Program-made: the position numbers and the translations under genes
From: Platanthera guangdongensis
Taxonomy: Eukaryota; Streptophyta; Magnoliopsida; Asparagales; Orchidaceae
Direction: 5' to 3'
DNA: 64,000 nucleotides
NCBI GenBank assembly: GCA_039583875.1
Contig: CM077151.1
Coordinates: 25,476,208 to 25,540,207, forward strand
The notes under the pieces: generated by a model
Database searches by the model: none
The model's input: the letters and a program-made list of their open reading frames with translations, nothing else
Told to the model about the DNA's origin: nothing
Shown here: one piece after another, positions 1-10,045 of the stretch
Position numbering within the stretch: position 1 is the first letter of the stretch
Layout of the letters: every line of letters begins with the position of its first letter

Positions 1-2542
1 GCTCATGACACAATCTCCAGATATCAGCTCTGCCTTATGGGAGCTCTGGTAGATAGAAAAAGCTTGAACTGGGGAGAAGTATTTTTTGATCTGTTGAAGA
101 AAAAGATAAACAAGACCTTTGTGAATTATGGAAGAATACTGGGAATCTTCCTCCAGGCTAAGTGTCCTACCCTGCTAGTCTCCTCTGGAGTGCACATCAA
201 TGCCTCCAAGAGACTCACCTGTGCCCTCTTTGGGAAATGGGACAGGCAAATCTCCAAGCCCAGCAGGCCCTCTTCTTCTGGCCCTTCAGGCACTAGGACT
301 CTAAGAGTCACTCCACCCCAGGTCTCTGCCCCTGCAGAAGACCTGCCTGCTGCTAGTGCTGCTGCTTCTCCTCCTCCAAGCTCAACCCTACCTCCAGCTC
401 CATCCACCACTCCAGCCTCATCCACCATTACAATCTCCAGCCCTTCTCCAACCTCAATTCCATCCCCAGCAACTATTTCCTCTCCTCCAGCAGACCTCTT
501 CCACCCCCTTTTCTCCTATCCCCCACCAGATGTCACCTCATCCCCATCCCTTCCATCCTTCACTCTCTTGGATGAATCCTACATGGATGATTCCCCCTCT
601 TCTCCTCCAGACTTCCCATCCTCCTCCACAACTTTCCAAGACCTTCTCCACCAGATTATTGATCAACCCACCTTCTCTCCCTCCATATCCATCCCTCTAT
701 CCTCCATCTCTACCATCCCCTCTCCTGAACCATTCATTCCACCCTTCAGCCCTCCTCCTCCAGCATCCTCAGCCATCCCTCAACCCTCTACCTCTGCTCC
801 TCTCATTGAGCATGTAGATCTCCCAGCCCTTGCTGATCAGTTGTATGAGCTCCTTGCACCTAGGCTCTCTCTTCTCATGGAGGCCTCTTTAGCTCCTCTA
901 CAACAATCAGTGGCAGCTCTCTCTGCCAGGCTTTCCTCTTTCCTTACTCCTCTAGCAGCACCCCCAGCAGTGTGCCTTGATGCACAGGTATCTGCATCCA
1001 GGCAGGGGGAGATGCCCTATGAAGCTGTTGCTGCCCCTGCTGTTGTTTCTGCTACTACTGCTGCTGTGTCTGTTTCTGCTGCTGCTGCTACACCAGTACT
1101 AGCAATAGACCTAAGGTCCTTGCTATCTACTTTTGATACTGCTTACTTCAGCTGCCTCCCAGAGCCATATGCTGTCCAGCCCCAGAGGTTCTTGCTGCCC
1201 AGCCCTCAGAAGATCTGTCTAAGGCTCTAGTGCCCCTCTCTTGCTGTGACCCCAAAATCATTTCTGATTTTCTTCTGTCAGTGACTGCTGCTTCTGATGT
1301 TACTGCTGCTGAAGACAATGTTGTGTCTACCTCTGAAGTTATATCTGCTGCTGAAGAAATTGTTTCTGATGAGCCCTTATCCCAGGATGTTTTGATGACA
1401 GAGGCTGTTGATTTTGAGCCTGCTGTAGAAGTTGTTGTTTCTGAAGCTGCTGCTGCTGCCCTCATTCCTGAAGTAATCTCTGTTGTAACATCTGCTGCTC
1501 CAGTACCTATAGTTACATCTGCTGCTGCTCTGTTGCTCCTCCTGCTTCTGTATCTTCTGCCCCATCAGCTGCTGTTAAACTGAAAGAAGATTTGATGAAG
1601 AAGATTGATGCCTTGTATGATGCACAAAGTTCTGAATCTGAGGATTATAACACTGCTTCTGATGACTCATCTGCCACAATTGCAAAGAAAAGAAAGGCAA
1701 GAAGTAAGGCCTTGAAGAGAGTTCCCCCTGCCAAAGTCAGAGATGACAATGATGTCCCCTTCTATATTCTGCACAATTGCCCAATCACTGAGCATTGGAT
1801 GCAATTTTCTAAGAACCAGTTAAAGGCTATGAAGAAGAAGAGGAAACATGAGAAAGATTCTTCTCAGTTCAAACACCCTCATCCTCCTCCACCACCTCCA
1901 CCTGATGCAGGTGCAGGTGGCAGCTCTGCAAGATCAGGCCCTGCTAGAAGCCAGGCTCCCTACCAACCTCATGCAAGAACATATCAAAGGGAAAGCCAGT
2001 CTAGGGGGTCTTACTCTAGAAGGGGAGGATATAGGGGAAACCAAAGAGAAACTCAGGTTTACTCCAAAGGACACTCCAGGCAGCATCCTTACTCTAGGGG
2101 AGGACATGTTTCTGCTGATACATCTTCTGATCCTTTCCCCTATAAGCTCAAAGATACTGTGACTGCCAGGACTCCTCAAGATACTTCTTCCAACAGGTAT
2201 GAGCCACCTGTTCCATTTGAGGACCCTGAGAAAAATCCTATGGCTTGGACTGCAAGAATGAAAAAGCTGGCTGCTTTGGATCAGATAAAGAAAGCAAAAG
2301 AACAAGGGCTAGACACTTCCAATATCTCTACCATGTCAGAGCAAAGGCAAAAAGAGTTAGAAAGATATGCCTCCAGTAAGTTCTTTGATGCAGACAGATA
2401 CATGGAGTTGCATCCAGCTGCAGTGGTTCCCAGGGCTTCAAAGCAAATTTATTTGGGTGCAGCTGATGATACCAGATCCAAACAACAAGCTTTAGATCCC
2501 AACAGAGAAATTAAAATGGTAAAAGGCAAAGAAAAGGAGTAA
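1..2542 (+). pseudogene. Sirevirus-type 3' ORF (env-like position), frameshifted
   Basis: An open frame enters from the window edge and runs to 1230, then continues in other frames at about 1230-1583 and 1592-2542, so one ancestral ORF appears broken by two frameshifts. The N-terminal part is globular (around WGEVFFDLLKKKINKTF), followed by a long Ser/Pro-rich stretch, an Ala/Val/Glu-rich stretch and a basic Lys/Arg- and Tyr-rich C-terminal part. It lies directly upstream of a polypurine tract and LTR, the place where Sirevirus Copia elements carry an extra ORF after pol. Plant proteins of this layout are often labelled putative plant transposon protein. No enzyme motif is visible. Identity as the third Sirevirus ORF is inferred from position, and an unrelated captured ORF is possible. 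Confidence 0.5.
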
Positions 2543-2710
2543 CTCTGTAAGGTGACAACTTTTGGTTTTTCTGACTGCCTTCTGGATAACATACATATAT
2601 ATATCTCTGTGATGGTTTTGCTCTGTGTCTTGTTATTGTTGTTTTTATGTTTTTCTGACTGTATGATGTTGTTTGTTTTTTCAAAGTCTATAAATAGTTT
2701 TCCTAACCCA
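2543..2710 (+). other. Non-coding spacer between 3' ORF and polypurine tract
   Basis: T-rich sequence with a short TA repeat and a TATAAATA-like stretch near 2688. No conserved coding is seen. It belongs to the retrotransposon's 3' untranslated region. Confidence 0.5.
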
Positions 2711-2723
2711 AATAGGGGGAGAT
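2711..2723 (+). promoter_or_regulatory. Polypurine tract of the Sirevirus-like element
   Basis: AATAGGGGGAGAT sits immediately before the LTR start TGTTGGAAC. In Copia/Sirevirus elements this purine tract primes plus-strand DNA synthesis. Its position fixes the left edge of the LTR. Confidence 0.8.
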
Positions 2724-2892
2724 TGTTGGAACACCCTATTACTAATTTGGGTCAGGATCACTATGTCTCTAGGAATTTATGCTTTGACCTTCTGTATAGA
2801 TAATAGGTCAATTAGAATTGAGTCTAAGGGATCAGGAGTCTAGGTTTGGAAGCTGCCCTGAAGACCCAAGTTTTTCTGGAGACTAAGTCCAA

Positions 2893-3228
2893 ATCGTCGA
2901 GCTCAGCACGACGTTTCGTCGAACTCCGGTCGACGATCGTCTAGCTCAACTATTGACAGATCGTCGAGCTCCATTCGACGATCGCTGAGCTCAGCCCTCA
3001 TAATATCGTCGAGCTCTGGTCGACGATCGCTGAGCTCAACTTCTCAATATCGTCGAACTCCATTCGACGATCGCTGAGCTCAGGTCGACGATTTTGACTC
3101 TGCACTGGATCCTTATCTCTGAGCTCAGTTCGACGATCTTTGAGCTCAGATCGACGATTTCTTTGCTGCTTGCATTTTCCAGTTCGCTGAGCTCAGCTCG
3201 ACGATAGCAGAGCTCAGTTCGACGAATC
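2893..3228 (+). repeat. Array of short palindromes inside the LTR
   Basis: Variants of TCGTCGAGCTC and CGACGATCGCTGAGCTC recur about ten times, often as facing pairs that fold into hairpins (TCGTCGA... with ...TCGACGA). Short palindromic arrays in LTRs are a known Sirevirus trait. Here they may act as regulatory repeats, which is inference. Confidence 0.8.
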
Positions 3229-3904
3229 CAGTTATCTTTCAGATTCAAATTCAAATCAGATAGAAGTTATTCTGCATTTAATTCAGAAGATCTGCCAGCC
3301 ATTTTCATTTACTTCTGGAGCAAGTTTCAAGGGATTTTTCAAGGAATAATTCAGTGGACTTTCCTTCAGAACATTTTATGCAATTAAGGCTGTAATTAAT
3401 TCAGACCAACGGCTATCTTTGACAGAACAATTTTCTATTCAGACTCAGAGAATAAAAGATAGAATGTTTTTTGAATCAGACAAGAAGAAGATAGACAAGA
3501 ACAAGAGAATAGAGATTGACAAGAACAGGACACAACTCAATACACAGAGACTCTCTCAATCTTCTGTCAACAAGAATTCAGAAGAACACTCATCAAAAAG
3601 AGATCAAGCTTTCAAACATTTTTCAGATCTCTTCAGCTCTCAAGTGTTCAAGGCCAACATCTCTCAAGACTCCAGACACTCAACATTTCAGCTTGCTGAA
3701 ATCATCTTTTGCTGGAGATCTATCTTTGAAGGCCTATCACCCTCAGCAAAGCTCATCTTCCTGAAGATTTCAAGGACTCAGGGGAGCTTTGACAACATCA
3801 CTGAATCCACATAGTCTTCTCAGTTGCTTGAGAAAGAGAAGACTGCCATCACTCTCTCACCCCCATTCTGTAAAGGGTTTTTCAAACTCCCTTCAAAAGT
3901 TTGA

Positions 3905-4023
3905 ATCTGGTTTTTGAGCACCTTGTCAAAAGCTCATTGGTGGCAAGACACCTGATCAAAAAATCTGATTTGGTTTTTGAGCACCTTATCAAAAGCTCAT
4001 TGGTGCCCAGGACACCTGATCAA
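3905..4023 (+). repeat. Two-copy direct tandem duplication in LTR
   Basis: The block beginning GGTTTTTGAGCACCTT and ending CACCTGATCAA occurs twice, about 60 bp apart, with a few substitutions. Confidence 0.75.
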
Positions 4024-4326
4024 CTCATCCTGCAGTGGATTCCTACCTAGGGTGGTAGAAGAGTGGATGTACCCAAGTTGGGGAACCACTATATTTCCTT
4101 GTGTCATCTGGTTTTGCATGTTTTCTTTTTGTTTCTGGCCTAGATCTTCTTGTGCTTAGTTTCTGCATAGCTTAGTTTTGTGGTTTATTTTATTTCTGCT
4201 TCCCTGCTTACACTCATTACAACAATTATTGTAAAGCTTTGCAAAAGTTTTTCCTTATGTTTAAAAAACACCATATACTCTATTCACCCCCCCTCTAGAG
4301 TATATCAGATCTAGTTTCCCCTTTCA

Positions 4327-6114
4327 AAATTGTTCAAGAAATTGGAGAAGACTGTTATACAATTTTAGTGGATGAATCACGTGATGTATCTACAAAAGAG
4401 CAGATGTCTGTTGTTTTACGGTATGTTAATTCCAATGGCACGATCACAGAACGTCTTCTTGGGTTTGTTCATGTCGCAGATACTTCCGCGTTATCTCTTA
4501 AAAAAACTATAGATCATTTATTTATGAGACATGGTCTTAGTATTTCTAAATTGCGTGGGCAGGGATATGATGGTGCTAGCAATATGAAAGGAGAGTTCAG
4601 GGGGTTAAAAACTTTAATTTTGAATGAGAAAAGTTGCGCTTTCTATGTTCATTATTTTGCACATCAACTGCAATTGGTACTGGTAGCTGTTGCAGAAAAA
4701 AATTCTGATATTGCTAAGCTTTTCACACTTATTAACACAGTAATGAATGTTGTTGGTGGCTCTTGTAAACGCCGTGATTCTCTTAGAGCCTTGGAAGTTG
4801 ATCGAGTTGCTACAGAGCTTGGATGCGTGGACTTGGGAAGTGGACGATGGTTGAATCAACCTTTAGAGCTCAAACGCGCTGGTGATACGAGATGTGGGTC
4901 ACATTATGGCACAACTTTAAATTTTATTCGCATGTTCTCTTCTATTGTTGATGTGCTGGAGATTATCATAGTTGATGGGGCAGATGGAAATCAAAGAGAA
5001 ATGACAAGCGTACTTGTCCAAGTTATGTTGACTTTCAAATTTGCATTTGTTATGCATTTAATGAAAAATATTTTGTCAAAAACAAATGAACTATCCTAAG
5101 CATTGCAGAGAAAAGATCAAGATATTATAAATGCAATGCATTTCGTAAAATTGTCAAAACTATTATTATTGAAGATGAGAAATGATGAAGCCGAGTGAGA
5201 AATATTTATGGCCGAATTCTCAACTTTCTGTAGAAAACATGACATAGAAGTTGTTAATATGGAAGAGAAGTTTGTTCAGCAAGGTAGATCAAGACGCAAT
5301 GCACGTGAGATTACAAATAAACATTAATTCAGGATTGAAATTTTTAATGCAATGCTTGATTGGATGCTAAATGAGTTAAATGATCGTTTTGATGAAGTAA
5401 ACACAGAATTACTCTTATGTGTTGCTTGTCTAGACCCAAAGGATCATTTTAATTCTTATGATAAACAAAAATTACTACATTTTGCTGCATTATATCCGTA
5501 TGATTTTACGCCAATAGAGTTGCAGTTACTTGAAGGACAAGTTGACATATATATTTTTGATATTCGATCTACATCAACAGACACATTTTCTGATGTTAAA
5601 GGAATTAGTGACCTTCTGAAAAAAAATGCTTGAATTAAAAAAAGATAATCACTATCATTTAGTTTTTAGATTGTTAAAGTTGACTTGGCTCTTACCAGTT
5701 GCTACATCTACTGTTGAAAGAACATTTTCTGCAATGAAGATCATAAATAATCGGTTGCGAAATAGAATGAAGGATGAATGAATGAATGATTGCTTGATTG
5801 CTTACATTGAAAAAGAAGTTGCCGATACTATTACAACAAAAACTATTATTTCACGTTTTCAGAGCATGTGTCAACGGAAAGTATCTTGTTGAATTGTAAG
5901 TTTTTCAGATCTAAACATTTCTTTTGTAATATTGTGTTCAATTTTTGATTGTAATATTTTGTTCAATATTTTCCTTACATAAATATCTTTGCAAAAAAAA
6001 AATCGAGGGCGCTACCCCCGAATCCCCGCTCAAGAGGCGCTGCCCCCCGAACCCCCCAAATTGCCAGTATTTAGATTGTGCTCGTGCGACTTCAAAATCC
6101 CAGTTCCGCCACTG
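4327..6114 (+). pseudogene. hAT transposase pseudogene (ZMYM/TTF-type, DUF4371-like) with 3' terminus
   Basis: Reading from 4329 gives the hAT RNase-H-like core: first acidic motif LVDESRDVS, then QGYDGASNMKGEF, then an insertion-domain-like stretch. Separate frames downstream continue the family: FCRKHDIEVVNM near 5230, ELNDRFDEVNTELLLC near 5370-5420, and the C-terminal dimerisation motif LPVATSTVERTFSAMK near 5690-5740. Stops and frameshifts at about 5097, 5190, 5325, 5635 and 5780 make it non-functional. The N-terminal part is missing because the Sirevirus-like element inserted at 4326/4327, so the remainder should lie left of the window. The element ends at 6114 in a terminal inverted repeat. 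The same type of hAT gene lies inverted at the right edge of the window. Confidence 0.85.
6098..6114 (-). repeat. Right terminal inverted repeat of the hAT element
   Basis: Read on the minus strand it is CAGTGGCGGAACTGGGA, matching the CAGNGGCGGA-type ends of plant Tip100-like hAT elements. The next eight bases, TCTGCACC, would be one copy of the target duplication. The other copy is outside the window. Confidence 0.7.
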
Positions 6115-6117
6115 TCT

Positions 6118-6245
6118 GCACCCATCTTTGTTGGACGAGGCCTTTGAAGCTCGTCTCAGCTGGGCTAGGTCTTTTGTACTCGCCCTAATTGGGCGAGGTC
6201 CAGCCGAGCGAGATCTTCTGAATTGTTCTTAGATATTTTTGATCT
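6118..6245 (+). other. Short unassigned intergenic stretch
   Basis: Contains loosely repeated TCGTC/CGAG motifs. No gene or element is recognised. Confidence 0.3.
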
Positions 6246-6307
6246 CGATGAATGATGGTTTAACCCATACACTTACAACTCCCACCGCTGTGTCAAACGA
6301 AGCTTAA
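6246..6307 (+). mobile_element. Fragment of MITE family B (TIR GGCTCTGTTTGGCA)
   Basis: The stretch from GAATGATGGTTTAACCCAT to TGTCAAACGAAGCTTAA matches the right ends of the fuller copies at 8444-8622 and 57689-57877. The left half is missing. Confidence 0.6.
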
Positions 6308-6717
6308 AGTTGTGTTTGGCGCTCGCTATGGAAATTGCCAGTTTTGATGAAGATAATGCTAGTAAAAATATCATATAATTTACTCAACCTTAATTACTCC
6401 TTCCAAAAATCTATAATAAAATAATTTCTATTACACATTCATGAGGAGTCATCAGAGTTCGATATTTTAAAGATAAGCATAAAAAAAAAATACAAAAAAT
6501 TCTAACGTTGCATGGAGAAAATAATTAATGAAGACGTCTCAAGTCAAGTCATGGCGGGAAATCTTCGGGTCAAATTCGGTTTAGAAAGCAAGGAGGTCTT
6601 CAAGTCAAATTCGCATGAGAAAGTGCACATACCCCCCTCTGTATTTACATTTCAGTCCTGTGCGATTCCCGAAAAAATCCCCTGCAAAGTAGGGAAATAG
6701 GTCTATAAAATTACGAC
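6308..6717 (+). other. Unassigned AT-rich DNA
   Basis: AT-rich sequence, including a poly-A tract near 6480. The 62-codon frame at 6512-6700 has no recognisable feature. I see nothing supportable here. Confidence 0.3.
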
Positions 6718-7033
6718 ATTTATATTGGCACTGCAGTTTTGACTATTGACAGCCTGACAAAATAATAAAAAATACACATAATAATATGACCGCTAATAGC
6801 AGCAAAAAATGTGAAACACGCGGTTTTTTAAAAAAAGGTCTACTATATGATATTTTTAGAAAAAAAATGTTTAACATGAAAGTTGTAGATCTTGACGAGA
6901 TTTACAACTTTTATGTTGAACACTTTTCCTAAAAATGTCTTTTAAAAGCTTAATTTTTGGGCAGTCAATATTCATCGGGCTGTTAATAGCAATTTTTTGG
7001 ATTGCTATTATCTTTAGGCTGCCAATATAAATG
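6718..7033 (+). mobile_element. Fold-back MITE, family A, diverged copy
   Basis: The ends are inverted (CATTTATATTGGCA against TGCCAATATAAATG). The centre carries the family hallmark GAAAGTTGTAGATCTTGACG facing ATTTACAACTTTTATGTTG, followed by ACACTTTTCCTAAAAATG. No coding capacity. Confidence 0.65.
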
Positions 7034-7182
7034 CCCATATAGGTATTGTTTCAAATAGATCCTTTTAAATTTTATTTATCTCAAATGAGTCCTTTAATTT
7101 TGTACTTCATTTCAAATTAGTCCGAGAAGTAACACCGTTAACTTCATTTCAATTCACTCAAACACGGATGATCATTTTTTTA

Positions 7183-7598
7183 GGTGATTGTTAATCGCAA
7201 CCCATTAATTTGCTAGCCGCACCTCAAAATCTAACAATTTTTCGCGTCTTTTCGAAATACGCCTTGTGCATGCAATATTAGGAAAAATGTTCAACACAAA
7301 AGCTGTATATATCGACGAGATCTACAACTTTCGTGTTGATCACTTTTCCTAAAAATGCATGTACAAGACGTACTTTGGAAATATGTGCAGGTTTTGCGCC
7401 TTTTCGAAATACGCCTTGTATATGCAATTTCAGGAAACGTGTTCAACACAAAAGTTGTAGATCTCGTCGATATCTACAACTTTAGTGTTGAACACTTTTC
7501 CTGAAATTGCATGTATAAGGCGTATTTCGAAAAGACGTGAAAAATTTAGAGATTTTGGGGTGCGACTAGCCAATTACGGGCTGCGATTAACAATCATC
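7183..7598 (+). mobile_element. Fold-back MITE, family A, complete copy
   Basis: Ends GGTGATTGTTAATCGCAACC and, inverted, GGGCTGCGATTAACAATCATC. Inside are two hairpins made of AAAGTTGTAGATCTCG-type halves plus flanking CACTTTTCCTAAAAATGCAT. Flanks are T-rich and agree at about 7 of 8 positions with an 8-bp target duplication. Confidence 0.75.
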
Positions 7599-7633
7599 TT
7601 TTTTAATCTTTTGTGACTATTTTTGTATGACTA

Positions 7634-7954
7634 CTATTTATGATTATTAAAAAAATGTGAATGATTTTCCTTGGTCAGAAATTCAAACTCGTTCAAATAT
7701 GTATGAGGATGGAGGACGGGTTCGTCAATGGAGGAAGAAGAAGCGTGGCCGCTGCTCGGCATTGGAGGAAGAACAATGATCTCTAGGTTGCGGCTAGTAG
7801 GAAGGTTTGCGGCGAGGGAGAGGGTTTGCGGCGATGTCGAGGATTTGTAGTGATGGCCAAAGTCGTGATCGAGGGTTTGCGGCGAGGACGACGGTTTGCG
7901 GCGAGGGTGAGGGATTGTGGTGAGGGCAACGGTGGAGGGAGGGTTTTCGCCCAA
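7634..7954 (-). other. Short ORF in a MULE-like element, possibly captured sequence
   Basis: A 106-codon frame starts with a Pro/Ser/Thr-rich segment containing SSPQTL repeats. Base composition is richer in G than the flanks, and GTTTGCGGCGAG-type phrases recur. This could be a captured host fragment, as in Pack-MULEs, but no homologue is recognised and chance is likely. Confidence 0.25.
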
Positions 7955-8130
7955 TAATAATGAGAAGTAATAATATGACTATTCCGTTAATATTTAACGA
8001 AAATCTTTAAAAAGGACTTATTTGAGATAGAAGTAAAAAAAAAAAGGGACGACTCATTTGAATCAAATTTAAGTTAAAGGATCAATATGAAATTTACCTA
8101 AAATTAAAGTACTGATTTGACTATTTTGCC

Positions 8131-8336
8131 AAAAAAAACATATATATTCCAAAAATATAAAATTTTATGCCAGGAATCTGCTTGTTTGAGGGGTGTGAGT
8201 GGGGAGGAATGTTTTCTTATAATAAAATTTCTCTCTTCTAATAACATAGTTGGAGCACTGTTGTGATCGGTGTACAAAAATTATTTTTGATGAAACATTA
8301 AAATTTGTCAAATATTGTCTTATTGTTTTAGATTTT
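8131..8336 (+). other. Unassigned AT-rich DNA
   Basis: AT-rich sequence between two mobile elements. No gene or repeat is recognised. Confidence 0.3.
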
Positions 8337-8443
8337 GGCTCTCTTTCGGAGGATTTATTTTCATCGGTCAAGTCATAACTAAGATCTGGTTCATGCGGTC
8401 GTAACCGCTTGACCGGTGAAAATAAGTCCTCCCAAACAGAGCC
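8337..8443 (+). mobile_element. MITE family C copy
   Basis: Arms GGCTCTCTTTCGGAGGATTT and, inverted, CTCCCAAACAGAGCC enclose TTTTCATCGGTCAAG facing CTTGACCGGTGAAAA. About 107 bp with no coding. Confidence 0.75.
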
Positions 8444-8622
8444 TTTGTTTGGCATGGTGGTGGCGGTCATGGACATGAAGGTTAAATTGTCATTTGTTAA
8501 CGTCTACCTAAGAAATTTCATTCACTTTTATGTTCAATGGGATGATGCTTGTTAGGTGATCCTTAACAAATGACGGTTTAAATCATGCATTTATGACCGC
8601 CACCACCGTGCTAAAGTGAGCC
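8444..8622 (+). mobile_element. MITE family B copy
   Basis: Reads TTTGGCATGGTGGTGGCGGT... and ends GACCGCCACCACCGTGCTAAA, an inverted pair of about 35 bp. The internal GTTAAATTGTCATTTGTTAA faces its complement TTAACAAATGACGGTTTAAA. It directly abuts the family C copy. Confidence 0.7.
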
Positions 8623-8625
8623 ATA

Positions 8626-8701
8626 GGCTCCATTTGGGGGAACTTATTTTCACCGGTCAAGCGGTTACGACCGGTGAAAATAAATCCTCCCAAACGGAGC
8701 C
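8626..8701 (+). mobile_element. MITE family C, minimal near-perfect hairpin
   Basis: 76 bp. The left arm begins GGCTCCATTTGGGGGAACTT and the right arm ends ATCCTCCCAAACGGAGCC. Arms of about 33 bases face each other across a short loop (AAGCGGTTAC). Confidence 0.85.
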
Positions 8702-8855
8702 TTAATCTTTTCACATAAAGTTCATTATAATTTATTTCAAAAAATAATATATAATATCCACTCAAATAATTATATTATATCCACAAATTAAAAATAATGA
8801 TAGAAATCCATAAAATTGGGGGAAAATAGTACTACTCTTATACTAACTATGATAG
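8702..8855 (+). other. Unassigned AT-rich DNA
   Basis: AT-rich. Nothing recognised. Confidence 0.3.
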
Positions 8856-9124
8856 TGTTGGAACCCGAGTCCGGGCGGTTAGCCGTTCTAGTCGCAGCGG
8901 CCTGTCTGGTCAGCGGTCTGTCGGTTTGGACCAGCGGCCTGTCTGGTCAGTGGTCTGGCGGTTTGGATTAGACTTGTCCCTTTGCCTTATATTCTTTCGC
9001 ACGGTTTTCCCTATTCACGTGGCTTCGCTGTTGTTTGCCCTGTCCCACGACCCGCCCGCGCGCGAGCCCGCGCGCGACACCAGCTTAATTCAAACATTTA
9101 TTGCGGAATGAGCAATATAAAATC
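8856..9124 (+). repeat. LTR-like fragment with a 36-bp direct duplication
   Basis: Begins TGTTGGAACCCGAGTCCGGG, a plausible LTR start, and contains two adjacent copies (about 8897-8932 and 8933-8968) of a block starting AGCGGCCTGTCTGGTCAG. The phrase AAACATTTATTGCGGAATGAG near 9092-9112 resembles parts of Copia LTRs. No right boundary was found, so the element type is inferred. Confidence 0.35.
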
Positions 9125-9388
9125 TAAATAGAAGTTTTAACTGGCGGTGAGGGACTAAAAAATACCCATTTTTGCCAGGGATTAGGCTTCCGTGGCTAAT
9201 ACTAATAGTATTAGCCACGAAATAGGCAAACCATGACAAAACTTTTTTATTTGCCACGAATTAGCCATCCGTGGCTAATAGTAACTTATTAGCCAAGGAA
9301 TAAGTACCGTGACTAATACTTCATTATTAGCCACGGTTTTCCCCCGTGGCAAAAAAAACCGTGGCTAAAGGTCTGTTTTCTAGTAGTG
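9125..9388 (-). mobile_element. CACTA transposon terminus with subterminal repeats
   Basis: On the minus strand it starts CACTACTAGAAAACAGACC, the classic plant CACTA end. It carries several direct and inverted subterminal copies of CCGTGGCTAATA / TTAGCCACGG. No transposase and no second terminus are present, so this is a truncated or non-autonomous remnant. Confidence 0.75.
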
Positions 9389-10045
9389 TACAGAACTTGT
9401 TTTAGTTTGTGCTGGAAGTAACTGACAAAAAACAGTTCTGCTTCTTCTTTCTTTCCTAGGCTGGGGATGTTCAGTTCTAACTTCTTCTTTACAACCTCTA
9501 GTAAATGGTCTTCTGTGTTATACTGCTGGATCTATAAAGAACCTGTTGGTGCAGATGGAGAAGGCCACCAGCTGACTTCCTTGCTCCTCTTTATAGATCT
9601 GCTTTGATCTTCTTGTAGTCGAAGATGAATACAAACAACTAACTTGTTGAGCCTTTAGGCCTTCAGTCTTTTTGCTCTTTGTTCTTCTCCTCACAACAAT
9701 GACGATGAGGAAGAACTATCTCAATAACTCTTCTCAAAAGTATCTTCTTTTGTAAAGGCTTTTCCTTTTATCATTTATGTACCAACGACTCTTTGAGTAG
9801 TGGGCCCCACACATTTAATGTCAGCTACATCCTTGCTTTAACATCTAACTGCCGTACAGTAGTTCTGCGGCGCCTTTTGTCATGTATTATACCTTTGCCG
9901 CTAATAATTTGAATAAGGTTGACATGTTGACTTATTGACGTCAGCACCCGTGGACTTAGTCAAAATCGAGCATCAGTAGAATAAGTATTGAGTAAATGAG
10001 CTTCACTCAACTCCAAGGTACTTAGATAAAATTTTGTCTATCTAG

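Larger units (their letters stand above)
2724..4326 (+). repeat. 3' LTR of Sirevirus-like Copia element
   Basis: The segment starts TGTTGGAAC right after the polypurine tract and ends ...CCCTTTCA, where hAT coding sequence resumes at 4327, giving about 1603 bp. The near-terminal TATTCACCCCCCCTCTAGAG is typical of Sirevirus LTR ends. It contains a palindromic array (2893-3228) and a two-copy tandem duplication (3905-4023). The mate LTR and pol lie outside the window to the left. ORFs read inside it (for example 3419-3814) are not conserved and are not annotated. Confidence 0.8.
7037..8130 (+). mobile_element. Non-autonomous MULE-like element with long inverted ends
   Basis: Left arm (about 7037-7165) and right arm (about 7970-8130) are long imperfect inverted repeats built of phrases such as CTCAAATGAGTCCTTTAA and AAAGGACTTATTTGAGATAG. 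This layout is common among plant non-autonomous MULE-like elements. It holds a nested family A MITE (7183-7598) and a more GC-rich internal segment (about 7660-7950). Precise ends and target duplication were not established. Confidence 0.5.

Noticed and set aside
3419..3814. 131-codon frame in the Sirevirus-like LTR
   Set aside because: Lies wholly in LTR sequence, rich in Lys/Ser/Gln, with no domain.
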